Below the pieces are notes generated by a model. It had not been told where the DNA came from. It did not search any database and saw only the letters and a program-made list of their open reading frames with translations. Source: Acidobacteriota bacterium (GTDB taxonomy: Bacteria; Acidobacteriota; UBA6911). Taken from it: DNA of 64,000 nucleotides. The stretch is taken from NCBI GenBank assembly GCA_012719455.1, contig JAAYAJ010000064.1, forward strand, positions 86,308-150,307, in the 5' to 3' direction. Below are positions 37,329-46,227 of the stretch, piece after piece. The position numbers were made by a program, and so were the translations under genes. Numbering within the stretch: the first letter of the stretch is position 1; each line of letters begins with the position of its first letter.

Positions 37329-38228
37329 ATGGTAAAGAAGCCAAACCTTTGCATCCAGACCGATCTGGAGGGGCTGAAACTGCTCCGCCGGGGAAAAGTG
37401 CGGGATCTTTACGCCTGCGGGGACAAACTCCTGCTCGTCGCGACCGACCGCATCTCCGCCTTCGACGTCGTCCTGCCGACCCCCATCCCCTGGAAAGGGG
37501 CCGTCCTGACGCAGCTGTCGCGCTTCTGGTTCGCCATGATGCGCGACCTGGTCCCCAACCACCTCATCAGCACCGACGCCGCGGAATTCCCCGCGGAACT
37601 CCAACGCCACCGCGAGGTCCTAGACCTGCGAAGCATGCTCGCGGTCAGCGCCGACATGTTCCCGATCGAGTGCGTGGCGCGCGGCTACCTGGCCGGCTCC
37701 GGCTGGAAGGAATACCAGGACCACGGCACGGTGTGCGGGATCGCGCTCCCGCCAGGCTTGCGGGAGTGCGACCGGCTCCCCGAACCCATCTTCACCCCGG
37801 CTACCAAGGCGGAATCGGGGCACGATATGAACATCTCCTACGAAGAAGCCGCCCGCAGGATCGGGGAGGGGCAGGCTTCCAGGCTCCGGGACCTCACGCT
37901 GGCGATCTACGCGCGGGCTGCGGAGTACGCCCTCGAGCGCGGCATCATCATCGCAGACGTCAAATTCGAGTTCGGAGTCTACAACGGCGAGATCATCCTG
38001 TGCGACGAGGTCCTGACCCCCGATTCGTCCCGCTTCTGGCCCCGCGACCGGTACGAACCGGGCAGGAACCAGCCGTCGTTCGACAAGCAGTACGTCCGGG
38101 ATTACCTGGAGGAGATCCACTTCAACAAGCAGCCGCCGGCCCCCGAACTCCCACCCCGGGTGGTGGAGGGGACCACAGCCAAGTATCTCGAAGCCTACCG
38201 GATTCTGACCGGTTCCCCCCTGTTTTAA
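37329..38228 (+). CDS. purC: Phosphoribosylaminoimidazole-succinocarboxamide (SAICAR) synthase
   Basis: Condenses CAIR with aspartate in purine synthesis. The 299-residue protein has the N-terminal GKVRDLYACGDKLLLVATDRISAFD region, VECVARGYLAGSGWKEY, PEPIFTPATKAESGHD, IIADVKFEFG near residue 215, and DEVLTPDSSRFWPRDRYEPG. The length matches the longer yeast-like type. The ATG follows GGGGAGACAT. It is the only purine gene here, cotranscribed with smc by spacing, and a strong hairpin follows it. Confidence 0.96.
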   Translation: MVKKPNLCIQTDLEGLKLLRRGKVRDLYACGDKLLLVATDRISAFDVVLPTPIPWKGAVLTQLSRFWFAMMRDLVPNHLISTDAAEFPAELQRHREVLDLRSMLAVSADMFPIECVARGYLAGSGWKEYQDHGTVCGIALPPGLRECDRLPEPIFTPATKAESGHDMNISYEEAARRIGEGQASRLRDLTLAIYARAAEYALERGIIIADVKFEFGVYNGEIILCDEVLTPDSSRFWPRDRYEPGRNQPSFDKQYVRDYLEEIHFNKQPPAPELPPRVVEGTTAKYLEAYRILTGSPLF

Positions 38229-38245
38229 GGGGGGGAGATTCAGAA

Positions 38246-38289
38246 ACACGGGTTTCACAAATCGGTTTTTTTATTTGTGAAACCCGTGT
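38246..38289. repeat. 17-base-pair perfect inverted repeat between purC and cvpA
   Basis: Arms ACACGGGTTTCACAAAT and ATTTGTGAAACCCGTGT pair perfectly around a 10-base loop (CGGTTTTTTT). It lies just after purC and 12 bases before cvpA. The T-run is inside the loop, not after the stem, so simple intrinsic termination is doubtful. A protein site or a small mobile hairpin element is possible. Confidence 0.75.
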
Positions 38290-38301
38290 AACCTATAGCG
38301 C

Positions 38302-38850
38302 ATGCATCCGGGCCAGTGGACTACCTTCGACCTCCTGTTCGCCGGGATCGTGGCGCTATCGACGCTGCTGGCCCTCTGGAAGGGGATCGTGCGCGAGATT
38401 GTCAGCCTCGTCGCCCTGATCGCCGGCTTCCTGCTCGCCGTCTTTTTCTACCCGGTCCCGGCCGCGCGCCTGATCGATTTCTGCCGCACCGAACAGATCG
38501 CCAACCTGGCCGGATTCCTCGTCATTTTCCTGGGCACCCTGCTGGCCGGCACGCTCGTCTCCATCGCATTGAACCGGTTCCTGAAGGCGGTGACGCTCAA
38601 ATGGGCCGACCGGTTCCTGGGCTCCATTTTCGGCTTCCTGCGCGGCTGGGCCGTCTGCTCCATCCTCGTCCTCGCCCTCATCGCCTTTCCGGTGAAAAAG
38701 GATCTCCTGTCCCGCTCCGTCCTGGCCCCTTTCCTGCTCGGGGGGGCGAGCGCCGCCGTACGGTTGACGCCCCAGAGTCTCAAGGACAAGTTTTACACCC
38801 ACTACCGGAAAGTACTCCATTCCTGGAACCTGCAGCAGGAGGAGCCGTGA
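38302..38850 (+). CDS. CvpA family membrane protein
   Basis: A 182-residue integral membrane protein with four hydrophobic helices (about 8-28, 34-54, 68-92, 108-130). The pattern TTFDLLFAGIVALSTLLALW, GIVREIVSLVALIAGFLLA, FLGSIFGFLRGWAVCSILV fits CvpA, needed in E. coli for colicin V export and purF-operon-linked envelope functions. The soluble C-terminal tail is short. It overlaps the small Fis-type gene by four bases (GTGA). Confidence 0.85.
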   Translation: MHPGQWTTFDLLFAGIVALSTLLALWKGIVREIVSLVALIAGFLLAVFFYPVPAARLIDFCRTEQIANLAGFLVIFLGTLLAGTLVSIALNRFLKAVTLKWADRFLGSIFGFLRGWAVCSILVLALIAFPVKKDLLSRSVLAPFLLGGASAAVRLTPQSLKDKFYTHYRKVLHSWNLQQEEP

Positions 38851-39089
38851 GCGAAAACCACCGCCCCCCGCGGTTCAAGGAACGCCTGGAAGCCCTCTGC
38901 GCGGAAATGGTCGAAAAGGGGATCCTCTTCCCGGAAGCCATGGAGCAGTTCGAGCGCTGCTTCATCGCCGAGGTGATGCGGCGCAACCAAGGGCACCTGC
39001 TCAAAACGTCGGCCGCCCTGGGCATTCACCGCAACACCCTGGCTAAGAAGGTCAGCCTCTGGAAGATCCCGAGAAAACCGGAGCGTTAG
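38847..39089 (+). CDS. Small Fis-family helix-turn-helix protein
   Basis: An 80-residue protein whose GTG start overlaps the cvpA stop and is preceded by AGCAGGAGGAG. The C-terminal half (about 37-74) is the Fis/NtrC-type DNA-binding fold: ERCFIAEVMRRNQGHLLKTS, then the ALGIHRNTLAKKVSLWKI helix-turn-helix. No receiver or AAA+ domain is attached, so it is a stand-alone DNA-binding protein, not a sigma-54 activator. The three last bases overlap the porin stop on the other strand. A role in nucleoid structure or local regulation is inferred. Confidence 0.85.
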   Translation: MSENHRPPRFKERLEALCAEMVEKGILFPEAMEQFERCFIAEVMRRNQGHLLKTSAALGIHRNTLAKKVSLWKIPRKPER

Positions 39090-40183
39090 AACTTGAACAT
39101 CAGGTCGAGCTGCAGCCGATGGTAATCGTCGGCCCCCGCGGCCGTCCCCAGCTTGTTGAAGAAGTAGCTGGCGCCCGCGCTGAAGTTTTTGGCCAACTGG
39201 ACGTCCATTCCTAATTCGCTCCCCTTCCCGTTGGTCCCGCCGCCGATGAAATCGCTGTCGGTAAAGATGCCGAGCACCGCGTCCTTCTCGATGTTGCGAT
39301 AGTTGTAGCGGAACTCCACGGAACCGGGATCCTTGAGCTTGCCCGCCTTGGCGCCGAGGAGCCACCCCTGGTTGTCGACGACTCCCCCCCCGGCAACGTT
39401 TTTCACGTAATCGACAAAGACCGCAATGGGGAAGCTGCCGGCGTTGATCTTCATCTCGCCGAACAGCTCCAGCAGGTTGTAATCGTACAGGTAGCGCCCG
39501 GTTCCATCTACGCTGTTCCCGAAGGACTTGGTGGTGTCGAAGATCGGGCGCTGGCCCTGGATGTTTGTATAATCGTAATAGGTGACACCGGCGGTAAAAG
39601 ACCCCTTTTTATCCGGGAAGGAGAATTCGACCCCCCCCTGGGCGCCGAACAGCCCGGTGTCGACATCGCTGCCCCGCTCCTCCACCCAGAAGCCGCCCAG
39701 ATTGGTGAAAAATTTCACGTTCCCGCTTTTCCCGGAATACTTGAGGGCGCCTCCTTCGGGATTCAGGTCGCCGTCCCAGATCAGCTCGGTCCCGCCCGGC
39801 TTGTAATAGGGGTTCTTGATCTTCCCCCCGACAATGTTCAGTCCCGGAGCCTTTTTGAAGCTGAGATCGAAATAGGCCAGGTCGAGACGGATGTCCTTGG
39901 TGGAAAAGCCGGTGTCCAGGCTTTCGTTGGTTGACACGGGATCGGCCGAGCCGCTGGCCAGCTGCAGGCCGACGAGGATGTTGTCGATCGGTTTGGCTTC
40001 GACCCCGAAGCGGGCCCGGATGCGATGCCGGTTGCGGGTATCCCGGTTCTCGACCTTGATGGTTTCATGCCGGTAGCGGAAGTCCCCCTTGAGTTTCACC
40101 TTGTCCGTCCAGGAATCGGCCGCAGCCGCCATCGCCGGCAACAACAGCATCCCCAGGCTGATCACCCCGACTGTTCTTTTCAT
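39086..40183 (-). CDS. Outer-membrane porin
   Basis: A 365-residue protein. A signal peptide (1-21, MKRTVGVISLGMLLLPAMAA) is followed by the antiparallel-strand pattern of a beta-barrel: KVKLKGDFRYRHETIKVENR, the ARFGVEAKPIDNILVGLQLA strand pair, AGVTYYDYTNI, and SVEFRYNYRNIEKDAVLGIF. It ends with LDLMFKF, and a terminal aromatic residue is the usual barrel-assembly signal. It belongs to the putative-porin type seen in many Gram-negative bacteria. ATG 40183 follows AAGGAGAAG; 33 more in-frame codons lie upstream. Its neighbour across the gap is a secreted alkaline phosphatase, so phosphate uptake is a likely but unproven role. Confidence 0.85.
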   Translation of the reverse strand: MKRTVGVISLGMLLLPAMAAAADSWTDKVKLKGDFRYRHETIKVENRDTRNRHRIRARFGVEAKPIDNILVGLQLASGSADPVSTNESLDTGFSTKDIRLDLAYFDLSFKKAPGLNIVGGKIKNPYYKPGGTELIWDGDLNPEGGALKYSGKSGNVKFFTNLGGFWVEERGSDVDTGLFGAQGGVEFSFPDKKGSFTAGVTYYDYTNIQGQRPIFDTTKSFGNSVDGTGRYLYDYNLLELFGEMKINAGSFPIAVFVDYVKNVAGGGVVDNQGWLLGAKAGKLKDPGSVEFRYNYRNIEKDAVLGIFTDSDFIGGGTNGKGSELGMDVQLAKNFSAGASYFFNKLGTAAGADDYHRLQLDLMFKF

Positions 40184-40413
40184 CGATCTTCTCCTTGATT
40201 TGTCGTTTTCCAGGTCCCCGCCGCCGGGCGGTCGGGACCCGAACACCTGTCGCTCCAACGGGCTGAAATGTACCGCCATCACGTTAAGGCTTGATGAAAG
40301 CGGCGTGAACGTTTGAACAATTCCGGAAACGGGTCGGAGCGAAAAACATGGCCTTCGCGGGCCCCTTCGTGTTATTGGAGACAGGACACGGAGCGTCAGA
40401 GGGAGGGAAGGAC

Positions 40414-41886
40414 TTGAAAATCAAAGTCGCCGCCGCGGTCGCGCTGCTTGCGTCGCTTTCATTGATACCGGGGATCGACGCCGGGCGCCCGGGGGCCAAG
40501 AACGTCATTCTCATGATCAGCGACGGCCAGGGATTCAACACCGTGCGCGCGACGGAGTACTACGCCGGCCGCAAGGCCGTGTATGAAAGCTTCGAGCACC
40601 GCTGGGCGATGCAGACCCATTCCTCCGGCCACGCCAACGGGTACACCGGCAGGCCCTACGACCCGGCGGCGATGGCGGCCGATTTCAACTACGCCAAAAA
40701 CGGCGCGACCGATTCGGCGGCGGCCGCGACCGCCCTGGTGACGGGCGTCAAGGTGTTCGACAACCAAATCAACTTCACCCCCGGCGGCGCCCCCCTCGAA
40801 TCCCTGTTCGAACATGCGGCGCGGGCGGGGAAGAGCATCGGGGCGGTATCGAGCGTCCCCTTCACCCACGCCACCCCGGCGTCCGTCTACGGGCACAACC
40901 GGAGCCGCATGAACTACTCCGACCTGGCAAAGGAAGCCATTTACGGCAGCCACCCCGGGACGCACAACGCGGGCTACGACGCACGCAACCACCACGGCAA
41001 ACTCAAGGTGATCCTGGCCCCGGGGAACCCGGAATACGACAACGACGCCGGACGGCGTTCCCTCCCCTCCTACGGCCTCATCGGGGAAGAGGCACACTGG
41101 CGCGACCTGGCGGCGGGGACGAACGGCTGGACCCTCATTTCGACCCTGGCTGAATTCGAGGCCCTCGGCCGGGGGGATACGCCGGACAAGGTCTTCGGCA
41201 TCCCGCACGTCTACGAAACACTCCAACAGCGGCGCGGCGGCCGCGCGCCGCGCAACGACAAGACACCCCCCTATGCAACGCCCGCGAATTCCGGGGTCCC
41301 CGACCTGGCGACCATGACGCGCGGGGCCCTGAACGTGCTGGACAACAACCCGGCGGGGTTTGCCCTCATGATCGAGGGGGGAGCCGTCGACTGGGCCAAC
41401 CACGACAACCACGCCGGCAGGATGATCGAGGAGCAGCTCGATTTCAACCGGGCGGTCGAGGCCGTCGTCGAGTACCTGGACCGCAACACGGAGGGGAACA
41501 ACTGGAACAACACCCTGCTCGTGGTCACCGCCGACCACGAATGCGGCTACCTCTGGGGGGACGGCAGGGTCGAGGGGACCACCTATTTCGATGTCAACGG
41601 CAACGGCACGTTCGACCACGGCGTCGATTACGCCCACGTGAAGGACAACGGCGCCGGACGCCTGCCGGGACTCTGGTACCATTCCGGCAACCACAGCAAT
41701 TCCCTCGTCCCCCTCTACGCCCGGGGGGCCGGGAGCGAGCTTTTCGAGCGCTGCGTCATCGGGGTGGAGCCCAACCTCCGGAAGATCTACGACCTCGGAG
41801 AGGGGTGGACGGGAAAATTCATCGACAACACCTGCGTCGCCCGCGTGGTGGAAAGCGGATCCTTCCCGCGGCGGGGCGGAGAGTAA
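40414..41886 (+). CDS. Secreted alkaline phosphatase, first copy
   Basis: A 490-residue PhoA-superfamily phosphomonoesterase. The TTG at 40414 follows GGGAGGGAAGG and gives a signal peptide (1-23). Metal site residue D37 is in VILMISDGQG; the nucleophile Ser101 sits in ATDSAAAATALVTG; GGAVDWANHDNHAGRM and VVTADHECGYLWG supply further metal ligands. An EF-hand-like stretch DVNGNGTFDHG near residue 410 is unusual. Its 3' end overlaps the convergent YibE/F gene by 100 bases. It is divergent from the porin and would release phosphate from organic esters in the periplasm or outside. Confidence 0.92.
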   Translation: MKIKVAAAVALLASLSLIPGIDAGRPGAKNVILMISDGQGFNTVRATEYYAGRKAVYESFEHRWAMQTHSSGHANGYTGRPYDPAAMAADFNYAKNGATDSAAAATALVTGVKVFDNQINFTPGGAPLESLFEHAARAGKSIGAVSSVPFTHATPASVYGHNRSRMNYSDLAKEAIYGSHPGTHNAGYDARNHHGKLKVILAPGNPEYDNDAGRRSLPSYGLIGEEAHWRDLAAGTNGWTLISTLAEFEALGRGDTPDKVFGIPHVYETLQQRRGGRAPRNDKTPPYATPANSGVPDLATMTRGALNVLDNNPAGFALMIEGGAVDWANHDNHAGRMIEEQLDFNRAVEAVVEYLDRNTEGNNWNNTLLVVTADHECGYLWGDGRVEGTTYFDVNGNGTFDHGVDYAHVKDNGAGRLPGLWYHSGNHSNSLVPLYARGAGSELFERCVIGVEPNLRKIYDLGEGWTGKFIDNTCVARVVESGSFPRRGGE

Positions 41887-42980
41887 AGCAGGCCGGCGAT
41901 CAGCGCCGTAAAGGGGGCGACGGTAACCAGGCCGAAACTTCCGACCAGGATGTTCAACACTTCCGCGGTCACGAATGGGGCGTTCAAAACGTTCGCCAGC
42001 GGCAACCCCTTGGCCATGAAGAGCAGGAACATGCAGATATGGCTGCTCGAGTAGGCCAACAGCAGCGTGGTGGCCATGGTTCCGATGACGGCCCGGGCGA
42101 CGCGCAAACCGGACCGGACATGCTCCACAAACCCGATTTCGGGGCGTTTGCGCTTGATCTCGTCCATCGTGGCGGCTATGTCCATGGCAAGATCCATAAC
42201 CGCTCCCGAACAGGCGATAAAAACGCTGGCGATGAAGATGCCGGTCAGGTCCAGATTGTAGTAGCCGGAATAGAGCAGCGTTTCCGCGAAGGGACGAACG
42301 GCCCCGTGCAGGCCGAAGGCGCCGGCAAACCGGACGGCCAGTCCGCACGTAAGCAGGATTCCCAGCATCGAGCCGGCGAAGGTGGCGACACCCCGGCGGT
42401 TCAGCCCTCCCACGGCAAAGGTGATCACGGCCGCAAGCAGCGTCACCACGGCCAGGCCGGTCGGGATGGGCGGATACCCCTGCAACAGCAGGGGAAAGTA
42501 GAGCTTCCACAGCACCAGGGTCACGAACACGAAGGAAAGGGCCGCCTTGAGCCCCGTCACCCCCGCGACCAAGATCAGCAGCGCGGCAAAAAGGATGATG
42601 AGCAGCAGTTGCAGCCTCAGACGGTAATAGCCGCGCGCCATGCCGTTGCCCGGGCGGCCGTCGACGAGGTCGTATTCCACCAGGATCTGTTTCCCCTCCT
42701 CGTAGAATTCGTCCATCTCCATTTTTCCCGAAAGCATGTTGGTGACGGACAATTCCTGTCCCCGGTGGGGACCGTCGAGCAGCCGGACCGTCAGAAACTG
42801 CGCCTCGGTTTTCATGATGAGGTTCACTTTCACGTGGCTGTTGTCGACCGCGGTGATCCGGCCCCGGGCATGCAGGCCATGGGGTGATTCAGGAATCCCG
42901 GCCAAGTCCAGGAACCCCAGCCCGAGACAGACAAGACCGATCACTGCGGAGAACAGCCAATCACGATGAAAACCAGGCAT
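41787..42980 (-). CDS. YibE/F family membrane protein
   Basis: A 397-residue protein with an N-terminal helix (8-28), an extracytoplasmic domain (about 35-130), then about seven helices. The motifs SSHICMFLLFMAKGLPLANV and FIACSGAVMDLAMDIAATMDE are those of YibE/F, whose function is unclear. The start MPGFHRDWL follows GAAGGAGCC; the longer frame adds 18 codons. The last 30 codons overlap the convergent alkaline phosphatase, so the C-terminus after helix 8 (SPPRRGKDPLSTTRA onward) may be an unusual extension. The gene lies between two alkaline phosphatases. Confidence 0.88.
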   Translation of the reverse strand: MPGFHRDWLFSAVIGLVCLGLGFLDLAGIPESPHGLHARGRITAVDNSHVKVNLIMKTEAQFLTVRLLDGPHRGQELSVTNMLSGKMEMDEFYEEGKQILVEYDLVDGRPGNGMARGYYRLRLQLLLIILFAALLILVAGVTGLKAALSFVFVTLVLWKLYFPLLLQGYPPIPTGLAVVTLLAAVITFAVGGLNRRGVATFAGSMLGILLTCGLAVRFAGAFGLHGAVRPFAETLLYSGYYNLDLTGIFIASVFIACSGAVMDLAMDIAATMDEIKRKRPEIGFVEHVRSGLRVARAVIGTMATTLLLAYSSSHICMFLLFMAKGLPLANVLNAPFVTAEVLNILVGSFGLVTVAPFTALIAGLLYSPPRRGKDPLSTTRATQVLSMNFPVHPSPRS

Positions 42981-43066
42981 GGAGGCTCCTTCGGAAAAAG
43001 GTCGGCGGCGCGCTGCGGTGCGCGCCGCCGACAAAGATCTATTGATTGATATGCGAAGTTTCCTTG

Positions 43067-44662
43067 CTACCGCGCCACCGGGAGGGCTCCCCGGAAACCA
43101 ATGGCCCGGGCCAGCTGCTTGGCGATGTCGGTGTTGTCATAGAATCCGGAGAACCTCCACCCCTGCTGCCCTTCGGCGAACACGGGCACGGGGACGCCCG
43201 TATGGGAATAAGAAGTCCACCCGATGCTGGCATTCTCGTTGAGAATGTGGGTGATCGTTACGATGATGGGTTCGTACCCGCCGTAAAGATAGGTGTTTTT
43301 GGATTTGTTGTTTTTGTTCCGGCCCGCCATCGACTGGTCGTAGGCGTCTTCGAGTTTTTCTTTCTGGTAGGCGTTGAGCCCGTCATAGTTGAGCCCGAAG
43401 AGGTCGAGCATCAGGTTTTTCATGTCCGGATTCTGCGCGAGATTGTCAGGCCTGGTCCAATCATAGCCGGGGCTGTAAACGGCTTTGTGCTTGGCCCACT
43501 GATCCTGGCTGAAATGAGTGAAACTGACCGTCTGGTCGAGCAACCGGTCGTAGTAGGCCGTATAGCCCGTGGTCGCATGACCGATGCTCATGCCCCCCGT
43601 CTCATGGTCCCCCGTAACCACGATCAGCGTATCTTTGGGATGCTGTCGGTAGAAGTCGAGGGCGGCGCCGATGGCGTTGTCGAAGTCGATCATGTCCCCG
43701 ATGGTGGCCATGGCGTCGTTGGCATGGCTGGCCCAGTCTATCTTGCCACCCTCGACCATGAGGAAAAAGCCGCGGTCCGGCCCGATGCCTCTGCCGCGCC
43801 CCCTTCCCCTCTTCCCTTCATAAAGGTTGGCGATGGCCACTTCGGTCATTTCCTTGAGGGAGAGGTTGTCCGCATACTTTTCTTCATCCATGTCTATGGC
43901 GTAGGGCATCGCCTGCGAATCCTGCAGCACCGGGTTGATGCAGACCACCCGGCGCTTCGGCGCGTTCTTGAGCGCGCGGATCTGTTCCCCCGAATTGAGG
44001 ACGGTATAGCCGTTGTCCCTGAGCAGTTTCCAGACGTCAATGGAGCTGTCGCCCGCCCTGCAGGCCTTCGTGGGACACACCAGGCCGCCGCCGCCGAAGA
44101 AGTCGTAGCCGCTCGTCGCCAACTGGGCGGCGATGCTGTTCATATAACCACGGTTGGGAACGCTGGCGTAATAGGCCGCGGGCGTGGCATGGTCCAGGGA
44201 CACGCTCGTGATCACCCCCACCTTCATCCCCTTTTCCTTGGCCAGTTGCGCGACGCTCTTGTAGCTCATGGTCGCGGTATCGTTCATGCCGATGGTGCCG
44301 CTTCGGGTCTTGATCCCGGAAGCGAAGGCGGTGGCCGCGGACGCCGAATCGGTCATGAGGGCGGACGTATCGTAGGTGGTTTGCATCCCGCTGTAGAACA
44401 TCTTGCTCATGTTCAGCCGGTTTTCCGGCTTGAGCAGGTCTTCAGCCTTCTTGTCGCTGCCGCCGTTCAAAACCGTCAGGTACGCCTCCGTGGCCTGGAC
44501 ATGGGCGCTTGCCATGCCGTCGCCAAGGAAGAAGAACACGTACTTGGGCAATCGATGAATCCCGTTGTCCCAGCCCTGTTTTGCCAAGCCGGCATTCGTT
44601 CCCCCGCAGATCGCGCAGAACGCCAGCAAAAACGTCATTGCGATTGTTCTCATCCTCCTCAT
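43067..44662 (-). CDS. Secreted alkaline phosphatase, second copy
   Basis: A 531-residue protein with a signal peptide (1-27, MRRMRTIAMTFLLAFCAICG). Metal residue D48 is in FFFLGDGMAS; Ser106 is the nucleophile in MTDSASAATAFASG; FLMVEGGKIDWASHANDA and VVTGDHETGGMSIGH supply metal ligands. GWTSYSHTGVPVPVFAEG at the end is typical of the bacterial PhoA/PhoB-like type. It differs clearly from the first copy in length and loops, so it is not a recent duplicate. The ATG follows GAGGAGGGG. It is cotranscribed with YibE/F by orientation, with 86 bases between. Confidence 0.94.
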   Translation of the reverse strand: MRRMRTIAMTFLLAFCAICGGTNAGLAKQGWDNGIHRLPKYVFFFLGDGMASAHVQATEAYLTVLNGGSDKKAEDLLKPENRLNMSKMFYSGMQTTYDTSALMTDSASAATAFASGIKTRSGTIGMNDTATMSYKSVAQLAKEKGMKVGVITSVSLDHATPAAYYASVPNRGYMNSIAAQLATSGYDFFGGGGLVCPTKACRAGDSSIDVWKLLRDNGYTVLNSGEQIRALKNAPKRRVVCINPVLQDSQAMPYAIDMDEEKYADNLSLKEMTEVAIANLYEGKRGRGRGRGIGPDRGFFLMVEGGKIDWASHANDAMATIGDMIDFDNAIGAALDFYRQHPKDTLIVVTGDHETGGMSIGHATTGYTAYYDRLLDQTVSFTHFSQDQWAKHKAVYSPGYDWTRPDNLAQNPDMKNLMLDLFGLNYDGLNAYQKEKLEDAYDQSMAGRNKNNKSKNTYLYGGYEPIIVTITHILNENASIGWTSYSHTGVPVPVFAEGQQGWRFSGFYDNTDIAKQLARAIGFRGALPVAR

Positions 44663-45196
44663 GCTGATCCCCTCCTCGAATACACGCGTTGTATGGTTGA
44701 GTCGCCACGGTAAGAGGTGATGCGCCTCGCCTTTCCCACCTCTCTTCCGCGGCCCTGGCCCCTCACCCCTTCCCTGCCGGCGTTTAACCGGTCTTTCGCG
44801 GGAACCGGGCACCGCATGGACTATTGCCGGCTGAAACACCCTGCGGTAACGGGAAAGTGTGTCGAGCCGGGATAAACGTAACAGGCGTCGACTAAGAACC
44901 GATGAGGCGACCGTGAAGATACAAACAAGATCCGGGATGTTCCGGCCATACCCGTCCGGAATCGCTCACAACAGGTTGCCGGCCGGTTCCGAACGCTCCC
45001 CCTTCTCCAAGCGGACATGCCCACGGAGCCATTGCCCCTGGAATGTTCAACCAGGCGGGATAGGCCGTTGGAATGCGCATCGGGGCAGGAATGGTCAAGG
45101 CTGGGATTGCCGCTCTCCCCCCCGATCAGCGGATGTCGCGTGAACAGGGCACTTCTCGGAAGGAGGCATTGAGGAGGTCGAGGCAGGGCGCCGGTC
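44663..45196. other. Intergenic region without a recognised gene
   Basis: 534 bases between the second alkaline phosphatase and the nucleotidyltransferase. No open frame here has a credible ribosome-binding site and domain. I looked for Pho-type CTTAA repeats upstream of the phosphatase and found none. The promoter of the phosphatase must lie in the first 100-200 bases. Confidence 0.5.
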
Positions 45197-46207
45197 CTAC
45201 AACCCGGCCACGCGCCGGGGACCGGGGTCGCGGACGATGATCCCGCGGCTGCGCATGACCAGGCGTACGCCGTGCATGCAGTCGTGATGTCCATATTTCC
45301 GGAGAACCGACCGGATGCGCTCCTCGGATCCCCAATCGCTCCAGAAGACCCCCTTCATCGGGACCACCGACAACTGGCCCCGGTCATAGACATCCATGAC
45401 TTCCAGAAGGTCACGGGAAAAATTCACACTCGGCAGGTTCCGGTAGGCGCGCTCCACCGCCCCCGTTTCGCGCGTAGTGCCCAGGGCACGGAAGATCCGC
45501 TGAAACGCCCGGTGGAGCGCAGGATTGGACAGGCGCACCAGGTCAAGCAGGGAGTCGGGCCTGAACACCATCACCATCGTGTTCCACAGGGCGCCCAGGT
45601 CGAGGAGCCGGGCCGCCATGCGGGATTCCGGCTTTTCGATAAAGGCCTTGATGCGGCGCGCCGGCAGTGTCGGCCGGGCGTCCTCGTAATCGGGAAGGAT
45701 GTACCCGTATTCCGGTTCGGGGCCGGTCGGCACCGCGGCCAGGAAAGCGATCTTTTCGGGCGCCCTCTCCACGAATTCGAACGCCTCCCGGACATGAGCC
45801 GCGAACAACCCTTCCTCCAAGATGAAGTGATCCGAGGGAAATATCGCGACCGTGGCATGGGGATATCGTTTGTGGAGATGCATGAGGGGCAGCAGGATGC
45901 CGGGCCCGGTTTCCCGATTGGCCGGCTGGACAATCACGGTCCCGGCCGCCCGGCTGCTGATCTGCCTGCGCACCTCGCCGTGCTCCAGGTGGTCGCGGGC
46001 GATGACCGTAAAGAGCCGTTCCGCTGCAACCAGCCGCCCCGCCCGGTCCCAGGTGTGTTCGAGCATCGACCGCGTCCCGACAAACCTCATGTACTGCTTG
46101 GGAAGATCATATCCCACCAGCCGGCGGATAAAGGGCTGCAGCCGCCGGCCGTCCCCTCCCGCCAGAACGATGCCGCAGCGATCGGACCGAATGTGACCAT
46201 AACGCAT
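45197..46207 (-). CDS. Mannose-1-phosphate guanylyltransferase-like nucleotidyltransferase
   Basis: A 336-residue enzyme of the GDP-mannose pyrophosphorylase family, forming a nucleotide sugar from a sugar phosphate. The start ATG at 46207 follows GAAGAGG and begins MRYGHIRSDRCG. The nucleotide loop IVLAGGDGRRLQPFI is followed by DLPKQYMRFVG, VIVQPANRETGPGILLPL, IFPSDHFI and VFWSDWGSEERI. The upstream extension of the frame is antisense noise. The preceding glycosyltransferase ends 20 bases away. The pair would supply and use activated sugar for a surface glycan; the exact sugar is inferred. Confidence 0.87.
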   Translation of the reverse strand: MRYGHIRSDRCGIVLAGGDGRRLQPFIRRLVGYDLPKQYMRFVGTRSMLEHTWDRAGRLVAAERLFTVIARDHLEHGEVRRQISSRAAGTVIVQPANRETGPGILLPLMHLHKRYPHATVAIFPSDHFILEEGLFAAHVREAFEFVERAPEKIAFLAAVPTGPEPEYGYILPDYEDARPTLPARRIKAFIEKPESRMAARLLDLGALWNTMVMVFRPDSLLDLVRLSNPALHRAFQRIFRALGTTRETGAVERAYRNLPSVNFSRDLLEVMDVYDRGQLSVVPMKGVFWSDWGSEERIRSVLRKYGHHDCMHGVRLVMRSRGIIVRDPGPRRVAGL

Positions 46208-46227
46208 GATTCGCACCTCTTCCCCGT

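Noticed and set aside
34832..37354. A minus-strand open frame of 840 codons
   Set aside because: Antisense to smc, whose head and hinge motifs are unambiguous. The antisense translation has no recognisable domain.
40459..42510. A minus-strand open frame of 683 codons across the alkaline phosphatase and YibE/F
   Set aside because: It covers two genes with clear motifs in other frames, and has no domain of its own.
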